A stretch of 64,000 bases of DNA from NCBI RefSeq assembly GCF_042659445.1, contig NZ_JBHSSR010000001.1; one strand, 5' to 3'. Shown here one piece after another: positions 37,541 through 46,563 of the stretch (position 1 is its first letter; each line of letters starts with the position of its first letter). Below the pieces are notes generated by a model. That model was not told the origin of the DNA, ran no database searches, and saw only the letters and a list, made by a program, of their open reading frames with translations. The translations under genes were made by a program, and so were the position numbers. The stretch is from Macrococcoides epidermidis. GTDB lineage: Bacteria > Bacillota > Bacilli > Staphylococcales > Staphylococcaceae.

Positions 37541-38509
37541 TTAATTCACTCCTAAATAAATCCCAATTAATCCAGAAATAATACCGACTGTCCAGAATAC
37601 AATTACTATTTTCCATTCAGACCATCCACCTAATTCATAATGGTGATGTAATGGACTCATTCTAAAAATACGTTTACCAGTTAATTTGAATGAGGCAACT
37701 TGTAACATTACTGATAAGGTTTCCAGTACAAACATCAACCCGATAAAAATTAAAGTTAATTCTTGATTTAACATGATAGAAACAGTAGCAATTACGCCTC
37801 CTAAAGCAAGTGAACCCGTATCTCCCATAAATAATCTCGCTTTATATTTATTATAAATTAAGAATCCACATAAACTACCGATAAGAATCGCTAAGTAATA
37901 CATCATGCCCTGGCTCATCGTGTGATGTGCTAAATAGAAATAACAACTAAATGCAATGATAGACAATCCTGTTGCCAGACCATCTAAACCATCTGTTAAG
38001 TTTACAGCATTTGAAAAACCAACTTGCCAAAATATAATAAACACAACATAGAATATTGATAAAGGAATTCCGATATCTGTAAATGGTAAATTAATTTCAT
38101 TTGATAAAGAAAGTAAACCGAGTCCATTACTTACAACGTAAAATAAAACTGCAATTAATATCTGGAATAAGAATTTTTGTTTTGATGTTAAACCTTGATT
38201 ATTTTTCTTTACCACAATGATGTAATCATCTATAAATCCAATTAGCCCAAACCCTAAAGTTACTAAAATCAATAATATAATCGGCCCTTTGTCATCAACA
38301 AAAAATGTAGCAATAATACTTAAAAGAATTGTACTGATTAAAAATGTTAATCCACCCATCGTTGGTGTACCACTCTTTTGTTGATGACTTTTCGGACCTT
38401 CTTCTCTAATGGACTGTCCGAATTTCATTCGTTTGAGTAATGGGATGAACAAAGGGACTAAAATTGCAGTTAATATAAAACTTGCTACTCCAAAAATTAA
38501 TGCATTCAT
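37541..38509 (-). CDS. mraY: Phospho-MurNAc-pentapeptide transferase
   Basis: MraY transfers phospho-MurNAc-pentapeptide to undecaprenyl phosphate, making lipid I. The protein has about ten membrane segments and the motifs GPKSHQQKSGTPTMGGL, the catalytic-loop DDYIIVVKKNNQG, NLTDGLDGLATG and FMGDTGSLALGG. I prefer the ATG at 38509 (322 residues, matching the staphylococcal length) over the in-frame GTG at 38518. The only good Shine-Dalgarno (AAAGGA, 38544-38539) is separated from the start by a seven-base-pair hairpin. Confidence 0.95.
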   Translation of the reverse strand: MNALIFGVASFILTAILVPLFIPLLKRMKFGQSIREEGPKSHQQKSGTPTMGGLTFLISTILLSIIATFFVDDKGPIILLILVTLGFGLIGFIDDYIIVVKKNNQGLTSKQKFLFQILIAVLFYVVSNGLGLLSLSNEINLPFTDIGIPLSIFYVVFIIFWQVGFSNAVNLTDGLDGLATGLSIIAFSCYFYLAHHTMSQGMMYYLAILIGSLCGFLIYNKYKARLFMGDTGSLALGGVIATVSIMLNQELTLIFIGLMFVLETLSVMLQVASFKLTGKRIFRMSPLHHHYELGGWSEWKIVIVFWTVGIISGLIGIYLGVN

Positions 38510-38520
38510 ATTTTTCACAT

Positions 38521-38544
38521 ATCAGTTTGATAACTGATTCCTTT
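38521..38544 (-). promoter_or_regulatory. mraY ribosome-binding site with intervening hairpin
   Basis: AAAGGA lies right after the pbp1 stop. Between it and the mraY start is a perfect stem, ATCAGTT (38538-38532) with AACTGAT (38527-38521), and a four-base loop. Folding would bring the Shine-Dalgarno to within about 11 bases of the ATG at 38509. Confidence 0.5.
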
Positions 38545-40883
38545 CTATTCCGTAGTATTAGATTCTGTAGAAATTGTTTCGGTTGCTATTTCTTCTGTCG
38601 TATTTTCTTCTGTTGTATTATCATTTGAGCTTTGACTAGTTTTTTTATTCTTTTTCGTCTCAGTTTCAAGCTGTTTTTTTAATGCTTTTTCTTCATCCTT
38701 TTTATTTGCATCAATAATATTATCATAGGCAGGTGATTGTTTTAAAGGATCAAGTGAGTCCATCGAAACCATTACTTTATCTCCTTTTTTAACAGCAGTA
38801 TCTGGTGTAATTGACTGTCTTACGACATAACCATTGCCATCAAACTGAACCTTGATTTCTGTTAATTGTTCAAATATCAATAAATCACGTTTTGACCATG
38901 ACGTCATATCGGGCATTGTTATTTTTCCGTCAGTAAGTAAGAATACTTTGTCACCTTTTAACAATTCTGTCTGATGCGGCGTTTGTCCAGTAACTTTATT
39001 ACCATCACCAATCACAACGGGTACAAAGCCGCTTCCTTCAATTACTCCACTTGCTTTATCGACATTTGATCCAATTACATCTTCCACTTTTGAAGATAAC
39101 TTTTTACCTTTATCTTTTGTAGCACCAACATCTAAATATTTCAAAGTATTTTCCATCAATGGCTTATAACCTTTAGATACACCTAAATTATAAGCTTCAC
39201 CAGCATTTTTTTGAGCTAGAGACATACCATAATAAATAATTACTCTAGGTTTTTTTGCAGGCGCATACCCCATAAAACTTACCATATAAGGCTGATAACC
39301 TTTTACATAGCCACCATTTTTCGTATCCGGGACTTGTGCCGTACCCGTTTTACCGGCAATTTTATAATCGTCAATACGGTAATTATAGGCATGCATTTCA
39401 GAACCGTAAACTACATCATATAAAGCTTTCATCGTTTTATGCGCTGTCGTTTTTGAAATTGGTCGGCCAATCACTTTTTTCTTACCTTTATAGACAACGC
39501 TTTTATCAGGACTAATAATATCTTTTACAAAATACGGACTGAGCATATTTCCATCATTAACAATTGCAGTTTCCGCCTGTATCATCTGGGCAGGACTGAC
39601 AGTTGTCGATTGTCCAAATGCTGAAACTTTCTTACTTAATTCATCACCCCAGGAAATATGTCCGGTAACTTCTGAATCAAACAGTGAGTTTGTGGATTTG
39701 CCGAATCCAAACTTTTCGTAGTAGGATTTCATCTTATCCGTTCCAACGTCATCCTGAAGTTTCATCATTAATACGTTAGAAGATAACTGGAAACCTTTAT
39801 TCATCGAAATCATGCCCCACCCAACATCATTCCAGTCAGAAATAACACTTCCAGCAACTTCTCTTTCACCTGACTTAAACTTTTCATTTGGTTTATACTT
39901 ACCTTCTTCAATTGCAGCTGCTAAACCATAAGTTTTAAATGTTGAGCCAGGTTCATATGTATTTTGATAAAGATCATTCGCCCATTTATCACCAAAATTT
40001 TCTCGTGTTTGCGGATTAAAAGTTGGTCGCTGACTATAGCCAAGAATTTCACCGGTATTAGCATCTGTTACAACTGCAAATAAATCTTTAGGTTGGTATC
40101 GTTTCACCATCAGATCAAGTGAATCTTCAACAAATATTTGGATATTTTTATCGATTGTCAACTTAACATTATCACCATTTACAGCAGGTATTACATTACC
40201 TGATTTAGGTAGAACATATTGCCAAATATCTTGTTTATAACTCGTTTTACCTGCTTTACCTGAAAGGTAAGTATCAAATATCTTCTCGGTCCCCATCATA
40301 CCCTGGATTTGATTAGTCTCTGAATTCTTTTCAGCATAACCTATTAAATGAGATGCAAAATTGCCATTAGGATAAAATCGTTTTTTTCAGAGAAAAATGT
40401 TAGTCCTGGTAACTTTAATTGTTCAATTGCTTTCTTCTGATTAAATGTTAAATCTTTACCTGCTTTTCCAAACTCGACTTGAAACGCTTTTTTTGTGCTA
40501 AGTGTTTTCAAGATTGATTTATAAGGCATATCAATTATTTTGCTTAATGCTTTTGCAGTTTTCTTTTTATCTACGACATGACGAGATGGCTTACCTTTCT
40601 GACTGATTCGTTTGTCGAGTATAGCAACAAGTTTATATGATTCTATGTCTTCAGCAAGGACCTCACCATTACGATCAAGTATTTTCCCTCTTACAGGTTG
40701 ATTAACGATACTGCGTACATATTTTTCACTTGCTCGCATTGATAAATCTTGTCCGCTGGAGTGCCCAGTAACCATGACAAAAGAATATTTCAAAATCAAT
40801 GAAAAAAAGAGCAGTCCGAATAACATTACTAAAAGGACCGCTCCTATTTTATTTTTTCTTATTTTTAACTTAGTTCGTGACAT
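38545..40883 (-). CDS. pbp1: Penicillin-binding protein 1 (FtsI-type), frame broken by one base
   Basis: PBP1 is the essential septal transpeptidase of staphylococci. The reading frame is split: 40883-40344 encodes the N-terminal 179 residues (membrane segment near 15-35, linker domain), and 40299-38545 encodes the rest. The frames join if one A is added to the A7 tract at 40381-40387, giving EKKRFYPNGNFASHLIGYAEK. The rebuilt protein has about 779 residues and places the catalytic serine of GSTFK at 314, the same number I recall for S. aureus PBP1. SSN, KTGTA and two PASTA domains follow, then a Thr/Glu/Ser-rich tail. I treat it as an intact gene with a sequencing error or a slippage site rather than a true pseudogene. 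Confidence 0.85.
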
Positions 40884-41244
40884 CTTTTTGCACTACCTTT
40901 ACGTTATCATTATTCAAGCTCAGTCCGAACGACTTCGCTTTACTATAGACACGTTCATAAGAAGATTGTTTCATCGCTTCTGAATTTAACTCACCATTTA
41001 CAGATTTTTGATGAACAATTTTTTGTTCAATTGCAGCAATCTTACTATTTGTATGATACGCGTCATATTTTAAAGATAGCATATAAATACTAACTAAAGC
41101 AATCAATGTCACCAATGATAAATATACTAATTTCTCTAATTTAGATAACGAAACAACATGGGATTTTGTAACTGTTTTTGTTTCAACTTTGGGTTGTGCT
41201 TGTGTCTGTTCATAATAATTTGGATTGATGTATTCTACTGCCAT
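40870..41244 (-). CDS. ftsL: Cell division protein FtsL
   Basis: FtsL is a small bitopic divisome protein that partners DivIB and DivIC and helps activate septal synthesis. The 124-residue protein has a cytoplasmic tail, one membrane segment near 55-73 (LVYLSLVTLIALVSIYML) and a short extracellular coiled coil. Sequence conservation is low in this family; position between rsmH and pbp1 and size are the main support. It overlaps pbp1 by 14 bases. Confidence 0.9.
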   Translation of the reverse strand: MAVEYINPNYYEQTQAQPKVETKTVTKSHVVSLSKLEKLVYLSLVTLIALVSIYMLSLKYDAYHTNSKIAAIEQKIVHQKSVNGELNSEAMKQSSYERVYSKAKSFGLSLNNDNVKVVQKDVTN

Positions 41245-41255
41245 GTTGTCACCTC

Positions 41256-42188
41256 TTATTTTAATATTTCTACGACTCTAAGTTTTGCGCTGCGTGCTCT
41301 ATTATTCTCTTCTAGTTCTTGTTCTGTCGATACAATCGGTTTCTTATTAATACGTTTTAATTTCGGCTTGTACTCATCCGGGATAACCGGTAAACCTCTA
41401 GGAATATCAGGACCTTTTTCATACTCCTGAAAAACTTGTTTACATAGTCTATCTTCTAATGAATGAAAGGTAATAACTGAAATTCTTCCACCCACATTAA
41501 CAGAATCAATCGCTTGTTCAATCGACTCTTCAAAAGCACCTAGTTCGTCATTTACCGCAATTCTTATGGCCTGAAAAACTCTTTTAGCAGGATGTCCGCC
41601 TGTTCTTCTGGCTGGTGCTGGAATTGCGTCTTTAATAATTTCAACTAAATCAGATGTCGTTTCAATTGGCGTTGTTTCTCTCATATTTTCAATTTTTCGA
41701 GCGATTTGTTTAGAAAATTTTTCTTCACCATAACGAAAGAATATTGAAACTAACTTTTCATAAGGCCATTCATTGACTACTTCATATGCTGAAAGCGTTT
41801 GTGATTGATCCATTCGCATATCGAGCTTCGCCTCCTGGTGATAACTAAATCCTCTTTCTCCAACATCAAGTTGCGGACTAGAAACCCCTAAGTCATAAAG
41901 AATGCCATCTACTTTATCAATATTAAGTTCATTTAAGATAGCTCTTAAATTCCTGAAGTTATCTTTAACGAAAGTTACTTTATCTAAATGATCTTTCAAA
42001 ATGATGTGTGCATTGTCAATCGCTGTCTGGTCCTGATCAATTGAAATCAATCTACCATTCGTTAATTGCTTGACTAAATAAAGACTATGACCCGCTCCAC
42101 CTAATGTACAATCAACATATATACCATCCGGTTTAATATTAAGTTGATCGACCGTTTCTTCTAATAACACAGTAATATGATGGAACAT
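41256..42188 (-). CDS. rsmH: 16S rRNA (cytosine-1402-N4)-methyltransferase RsmH
   Basis: RsmH methylates the N4 of C1402 in 16S rRNA using S-adenosylmethionine. The 310-residue protein has HITVLLEETVDQL, the SAM-binding segment YVDCTLGGAGHSLYL near 24-38, LYDLGVSSPQLD and GRISVITFHSLEDR. The C-terminal end ARSAKLRVVEIL is typical. It follows mraZ by nine bases with TAGGAGG before the ATG. Confidence 0.97.
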   Translation of the reverse strand: MFHHITVLLEETVDQLNIKPDGIYVDCTLGGAGHSLYLVKQLTNGRLISIDQDQTAIDNAHIILKDHLDKVTFVKDNFRNLRAILNELNIDKVDGILYDLGVSSPQLDVGERGFSYHQEAKLDMRMDQSQTLSAYEVVNEWPYEKLVSIFFRYGEEKFSKQIARKIENMRETTPIETTSDLVEIIKDAIPAPARRTGGHPAKRVFQAIRIAVNDELGAFEESIEQAIDSVNVGGRISVITFHSLEDRLCKQVFQEYEKGPDIPRGLPVIPDEYKPKLKRINKKPIVSTEQELEENNRARSAKLRVVEILK

Positions 42189-42197
42189 GTTTACCTC

Positions 42198-42629
42198 CTA
42201 TAAATCAAAATCAATTAACTCTTCAGCAATTTCTTCATAGTGCTCTTCAGTATCTTCGTAGAAATTATCCCAGCTATTTCTGTCCCAAATCTCAATTCGA
42301 GTTGAAACGCCTATCACTGTACATTCCTTAGATAAACCAGCATATTCCATTAAATTCTTTGGAATATTAATACGTCCTTGTTTATCTAATTCTACTTCTA
42401 CTGCACCAGAGAAGAATAAACGCATAAATTTTCTGGCATCTCGTTTAGTTATTGGTAAAGTTTTTAATTTTTCTTCAATTCTTTTCCATTCATCTAAAGG
42501 ATAGCCAAACAAACACTTATCAAGGCCACGAGTAATAACAAAATGTTCTGTTAATTCATCTCGGAACTTAGCAGGTACAATCATGCGACCTTTGGTATCC
42601 AATTGATGTTGATATTCACCCATGAACAT
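42198..42629 (-). CDS. mraZ: Transcriptional regulator MraZ
   Basis: MraZ is an AbrB-fold DNA-binding protein that controls its own division and wall operon. I start it at the ATG ending at 42629 (143 residues, the usual size, MFMGEYQHQLDTKGR opening); AGGTG lies six bases upstream. The two SpoVT/AbrB-type half domains contain DTKGRMIVPAKFR and DKQGRINIPKNL. Three GTGG boxes ten bases apart sit in its leader and are probably its own operator. Confidence 0.96.
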   Translation of the reverse strand: MFMGEYQHQLDTKGRMIVPAKFRDELTEHFVITRGLDKCLFGYPLDEWKRIEEKLKTLPITKRDARKFMRLFFSGAVEVELDKQGRINIPKNLMEYAGLSKECTVIGVSTRIEIWDRNSWDNFYEDTEEHYEEIAEELIDFDL

Positions 42630-42658
42630 AGTCATCACCTAGCCTTAATATAAATTTA

Positions 42659-42690
42659 CCACATCCCACCACTTTCCTCCACTAATTATA
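42659..42690 (-). promoter_or_regulatory. dcw promoter -10 and MraZ-type operator
   Basis: On the minus strand a TATAAT (42690-42685) is followed by AGTGG (42683-42679), AGTGG (42673-42669) and TGTGG (42663-42659), three boxes with an exact ten-base period. MraZ is known to bind short direct repeats with about one-turn spacing near its promoter. The -35 is not well conserved. Confidence 0.65.
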
Positions 42691-42728
42691 CAAAACTTTT
42701 TTATTTTTTATATGAATACGCAAAAAAT

Positions 42729-42761
42729 CCCCCCACCACGCTAAAAAACGGTGGTGGGGGG
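42729..42761 (-). terminator. bshC terminator
   Basis: CCCCCCACCAC (42729-42739) pairs perfectly with GTGGTGGGGGG (42751-42761), followed on the minus strand by GATTTTTT. It insulates bshC from the mraZ promoter. Confidence 0.9.
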
Positions 42762-42800
42762 AAATCCCAAATATAAAGTTGTAATAAGAAGGTATATCAT

Positions 42801-44396
42801 CTATGGTTTCAAAATCGTATGATCGAACGTGTAGTTATCGATGTTATCAATAACTTCATCCAATATGTTAAAACCATACGTATTGATAAACTGAAGAGGA
42901 TGCATCATTCTCTCCTGTAATCCTCCACTAGGGTTCATCATGTTGCCGATAGCGTTCAACGCTTTAAAATCAATATCATGATGACGTTTAATATCTTGAT
43001 GATAGCGTTTCTTAAAATATTCAAACTGACGTTTATGATAATTCAAATTATCCTGTAACAATTGCTTTGTCTCCATTGGAATATCTAATAATTGCATCGC
43101 TTCATAATCCACTTCAAGATTTGCAATCGTTTCCTGCATTTGACTGAGCAAAAGTCTATTTTCTTTTGAACCTAAAAAATCTTTCTGAAACTTCTCAATA
43201 CCATTATGGTAAAGCGAATCAATCGTTATATTAAAACGTCGCATATCCTTTAATAACTTATCATTTGTATAAGTGATACGCATACGTGGGACCACTGGAG
43301 GCATTTCAACTTTTGCGAAATCAAAAACCTGCTTTAACTCTCCCCAGTATTTAATTTCCGAAGGGCCACCGACAAATGCTAATGTATTAAATAGCATTTC
43401 TTCCATCAATGGACGAGTAACAACATTATTACTGAATAAATGTGGTGCTACTTGTATTTTAGCTCTAATTTCAGCTTTAGTAAAAGTGGCATCCGATTTA
43501 GAAAGTTTATATTTACCATCCTGGAACTTTAGTAACTGACGTTTGCCTTCAAATGACATAAATAAATGAACATTTGTTTCAGTTAAAATTTGACGTTCTC
43601 CGATAAGGGATTCCATCTTCTCTTGTCCATTTCTAAAAGCTTGATTGATTGCTTCATGGTGATCAAACATCCACACAAGTATGTCTGTTTCCAGCGCACG
43701 AACTTCTTTGTTCTGGCTATCAATTAACAGTAAACCATAGTCTTTAAATAACGTATGAATAATGTATTGGAAATGATCCGTCCAGTTTTCTGGCAGATTA
43801 TTTAAAAGTTTATAAATCGATTTTGTTGAATGAGTTTCTGTTAAACTCGTAATAAAGCGGTCAATCGTAAATTTTAATGCTTCCTGTTCAAAGTTAAGTA
43901 CAGATACACTATCTGTTACTTCTTCAGTTGGATAATATTTAATTTTATGCACGTTATTTTCCGCTGTAAATACATTAATATGATTCACTTCATCAAAATC
44001 ATGATCTTCACCTGCAATCCAGAATACAGGTATTATCTCAGTACCTAGTTTCGTTGATTGCTCTTTTGCAAGAATAATTATAGAAATAATTTTATGTATT
44101 GTATACATTGGACTGACAAACAGTCCTGCTTGTTGCCCACCGATGACAACTTTATTACCTTCGGCTAAAAGATTGATATTTTCACGTTGTTTTTCACTTA
44201 GTTCAAACTTCGACATATATTTCTCAATTACTTTTGAAAGCTCAGATTCAAGACCATTTGATTTATTGTTCATACGCAATTTATAACTTTCATCTTTTGT
44301 TACATCATATCTATATTGTGATAACACATCATCCTGATGTGTGTAGCGCTCTATAAAAGTCCCTTTGTTATCTGCTAACTGCTTAATTATCTCCAC
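42801..44396 (-). CDS. bshC: Bacillithiol biosynthesis cysteine-adding enzyme BshC
   Basis: BshC is the putative ligase adding cysteine to glucosaminyl-malate, completing bacillithiol, the main low-molecular-weight thiol of Firmicutes. The 531-residue protein matches the family length. Visible segments are VVIGGQQAGLFVSPMYTIHKI near 87-107, the conserved FWIAGEDHDFDEVNH, FVGGPSEIKYWGEL, and a C-terminal coiled coil followed by MNPSGGLQERMMHPLQFINTYG. It lies just upstream of mraZ as in other staphylococci, with its own terminator. Confidence 0.93.
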   Translation of the reverse strand: MEIIKQLADNKGTFIERYTHQDDVLSQYRYDVTKDESYKLRMNNKSNGLESELSKVIEKYMSKFELSEKQRENINLLAEGNKVVIGGQQAGLFVSPMYTIHKIISIIILAKEQSTKLGTEIIPVFWIAGEDHDFDEVNHINVFTAENNVHKIKYYPTEEVTDSVSVLNFEQEALKFTIDRFITSLTETHSTKSIYKLLNNLPENWTDHFQYIIHTLFKDYGLLLIDSQNKEVRALETDILVWMFDHHEAINQAFRNGQEKMESLIGERQILTETNVHLFMSFEGKRQLLKFQDGKYKLSKSDATFTKAEIRAKIQVAPHLFSNNVVTRPLMEEMLFNTLAFVGGPSEIKYWGELKQVFDFAKVEMPPVVPRMRITYTNDKLLKDMRRFNITIDSLYHNGIEKFQKDFLGSKENRLLLSQMQETIANLEVDYEAMQLLDIPMETKQLLQDNLNYHKRQFEYFKKRYHQDIKRHHDIDFKALNAIGNMMNPSGGLQERMMHPLQFINTYGFNILDEVIDNIDNYTFDHTILKP

Positions 44397-44476
44397 TTGT
44401 CTACACCTCGCATTTTATCATTATTTAGTATAATGATATTCAAGCGCAAATACAATTTTACGGCTTACTCAAAAAA

Positions 44477-44506
44477 ATAAGTGTATCGCAAAAGCGATAC
44501 ACTTAT
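44477..44506. terminator. rpmF terminator
   Basis: ATAAGTGTATCGC (44477-44489) pairs perfectly with GCGATACACTTAT (44494-44506), with A-runs and T-runs on both sides. It follows the rpmF stop by seven bases. The remaining 44397-44476 shows nothing else apart from the likely bshC promoter zone. Confidence 0.88.
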
Positions 44507-44513
44507 AAAAAAA

Positions 44514-44687
44514 TTATTTAGAAACTACTTCTTTACCATTGTATGAACCACATGATGGACATACACGGTGAGATAATTTCATTTCGCCACATGATGGACA
44601 TTCAACCATACCAGGTACTGATAATTTGAAGTGTGTACGACGTTTTCTTTTCGCTGTTTTAGATGTTCTTCTAAAAGGAACTGCCAT
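44514..44687 (-). CDS. rpmF: 50S ribosomal protein L32 (zinc-binding form)
   Basis: L32 is a small protein of the large ribosomal subunit. The 57-residue sequence opens MAVPFRRTSKTAKRKRR and has two CPSCG motifs (CPSCGEMKLSHRVCPSCGSY), giving the four cysteines of a zinc ribbon. The reading frame is too short for usual length cut-offs but is unmistakable. It follows the yceD-family gene by 21 bases, the standard bacterial pair. Confidence 0.97.
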   Translation of the reverse strand: MAVPFRRTSKTAKRKRRTHFKLSVPGMVECPSCGEMKLSHRVCPSCGSYNGKEVVSK

Positions 44688-44708
44688 TGTATTTTGCCTC
44701 CTATCGAT

Positions 44709-45221
44709 CTAGTTTTCAGACATACTGTCTTTTAAAGCTTGAAGTTTTGCAAGCCTTGGATCAACCTTAGGCTTTTCATCTTCTAATTGACTTTCATCAA
44801 TTACTTCCCAACCTTTACCTTTTGTTAGCTCTAAATCAACATCCTCTTTTACCACACGTACAGGTTTATTGATTACAACTAACTCTTGAATAACGGGTGT
44901 TAAGTCTATAACACCATTCAAAATGGCATGTCTATTCTCATCATATTCAACATAATCGTTATCATCAAAATATTCTACTGATTGGATGTCGAATGGAACT
45001 TCCACATCTTCTAATGTTCTTGCACAAGTCATAACGAATTGTCCAGTTACATGTAAATCAGCTACTACTTCGTTTGACTTAGGTGTTAATTTACCTTCCA
45101 CCTTAATAGGTGATATATCAACTAACTGTAAGCTAGATATTAAATGATTTAAGTTGATTTCTGATTCAAATGGATAACCACTATCACGGTGTTTTCTTAA
45201 TTCAGCTAATGACCATTTCAT
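44709..45221 (-). CDS. yceD: DUF177 / YceD family protein
   Basis: The 170-residue protein belongs to the YceD family, conserved upstream of rpmF and linked to 23S rRNA processing or accumulation in other bacteria. It has CARTLEDVEVPF near residue 65 with the cysteine typical of the family, an acidic middle, and the C-terminal ending DPRLAKLQALKDSM common to Firmicute members. The ATG has AAGAGGTGAAACC upstream, and a strong promoter precedes it. Confidence 0.92.
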   Translation of the reverse strand: MKWSLAELRKHRDSGYPFESEINLNHLISSLQLVDISPIKVEGKLTPKSNEVVADLHVTGQFVMTCARTLEDVEVPFDIQSVEYFDDNDYVEYDENRHAILNGVIDLTPVIQELVVINKPVRVVKEDVDLELTKGKGWEVIDESQLEDEKPKVDPRLAKLQALKDSMSEN

Positions 45222-45251
45222 ATGGTTTCACCTCTTACAAACACAAAATTT

Positions 45252-45281
45252 ATTTTACCTCTTTTAATAACAGTTTGTCAA
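45252..45281 (-). promoter_or_regulatory. yceD-rpmF promoter
   Basis: TTGACA (minus strand, 45281-45276), 18 bases, TAAAAT (45257-45252). A perfect -35, as expected for a ribosomal protein operon. Confidence 0.75.
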
Positions 45282-45345
45282 GAGTTTTTCTTAACAGATA
45301 TTTCTGTTACAATCATCATTATAAACTGATGGGAGGGGAAATACA

Positions 45346-46416
45346 ATGAAGTCAATCGGAATTATTTGTGAATATAATCCTTTTCATAATGGGCATAAAT
45401 ATCAGATAGAACAAGTAAAAAAATTATACCCTAAAGCAAAAATAGTAGCAATCATGAGTGGACAATTCGTTCAACGTGGTGAACCAGCATTTCTAAATAA
45501 ATTTATACGTACAAAAATGGCACTTGATCATGTGGACTTAGTTGTTGAACTCCCTCAATTCTATGCAGTAAGTTATGCAGATGACTTTGCTCGTGGTGGT
45601 ATCATGATCGCTAAAAAACTCGGTCTCGAAGGTTTGTCTTTCGGCAGTGAAAGCGGAGACTTTAACAAAATTGATTTTGAGATAAAGTCACCCACACGTG
45701 AAGATATACGTACTGGAGCTGCATATCCAAAATTAATGAGTGCTGGTTTAAAATCAAATGATATATTAGCACATGCTTATTTAAAAGCTACGAGAGAAAT
45801 ATACCCTACCCTCACATTAATTCCCATCTCACGCATCAATAATAATTATGCAGATGAAGTTTTGACAGGTACAATTTCTAGTGCAACTGCAATACGGAAA
45901 AATTACTTTAATGATAATGACATTAAAGCGACAATGCCTCACAGTGAATTAATCGTCAATGCAGTCTCTTGGGAAGATTATTTTACACTATTAAAATATC
46001 GTATGCTATCCATGAATGTATTTGAACTTCAAGAAATATATACGATGTATGAAGGATTAGAAAATCGATTAAAGAAAGTCATTAGTGAAATTGAAACATT
46101 CGACGAATTAATTGAAAAGATGGTATCAAAACGATATACAAAAAGTAGAATTCAACGTTTACTTGTCTATATATTGTTAAATATAAAAGAAAAAGATGTT
46201 CCTCGATTAAAAGAAATTACAGCTATACGTGTATTAGGGATGAATGACACAGGACGAAAGTTAATTAAATCAATTGAAGATGTTGTAATCGTGACAAATG
46301 TAAACAGAGCGTCGCGTGATTACTTTGCTTTGGAAATAAAAGCTACTGAAATATATAACCTTATAAGTGGTAGCTCGATGACAGACTATAATACGCCAGT
46401 TATTTACAAGAGATAA
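45346..46416 (+). CDS. tmcAL: tRNA(Met) cytidine acetate ligase
   Basis: TmcAL (YlbM) activates acetate with ATP and acetylates the wobble cytidine 34 of elongator tRNA-Met. The 356-residue protein opens with the nucleotidylyltransferase HxGH motif in GIICEYNPFHNGHKYQI, then AIMSGQFVQRGEPA and LVVELPQFYAVSYADDFA. The C-terminal half is helical and basic, fitting tRNA binding. It has a GGGAGGGG ribosome-binding site and is divergent from yceD. Confidence 0.94.
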   Translation: MKSIGIICEYNPFHNGHKYQIEQVKKLYPKAKIVAIMSGQFVQRGEPAFLNKFIRTKMALDHVDLVVELPQFYAVSYADDFARGGIMIAKKLGLEGLSFGSESGDFNKIDFEIKSPTREDIRTGAAYPKLMSAGLKSNDILAHAYLKATREIYPTLTLIPISRINNNYADEVLTGTISSATAIRKNYFNDNDIKATMPHSELIVNAVSWEDYFTLLKYRMLSMNVFELQEIYTMYEGLENRLKKVISEIETFDELIEKMVSKRYTKSRIQRLLVYILLNIKEKDVPRLKEITAIRVLGMNDTGRKLIKSIEDVVIVTNVNRASRDYFALEIKATEIYNLISGSSMTDYNTPVIYKR

Positions 46417-46524
46417 CGATAGGGACGCATTAGGAAAGCGGTTGTATTATCTAATTTCTATCGCTTACTCTGCCCCTTGCTTTCAACCTATTGGAAAGTA
46501 TATAAAATTCAACTACTCCATCAA

Positions 46525-46553
46525 AAAACCACATCATATCCGGATGTGGTTTT
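46525..46553. terminator. Shared terminator between tmcAL and coaD
   Basis: AAAACCACATC (46525-46535) pairs with GATGTGGTTTT (46543-46553) between convergent genes, with T-runs on both strands. The stretch 46417-46524 shows nothing else I can name. Confidence 0.82.
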
Positions 46554-46563
46554 TCAATATGAT

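Noticed and set aside
40344..40883. Two separate genes: a short FtsL-like or PBP N-terminal protein and an independent PBP
   Set aside because: The second frame has no ribosome-binding site at its first Met (40299), and one added base joins both into a standard PBP1.
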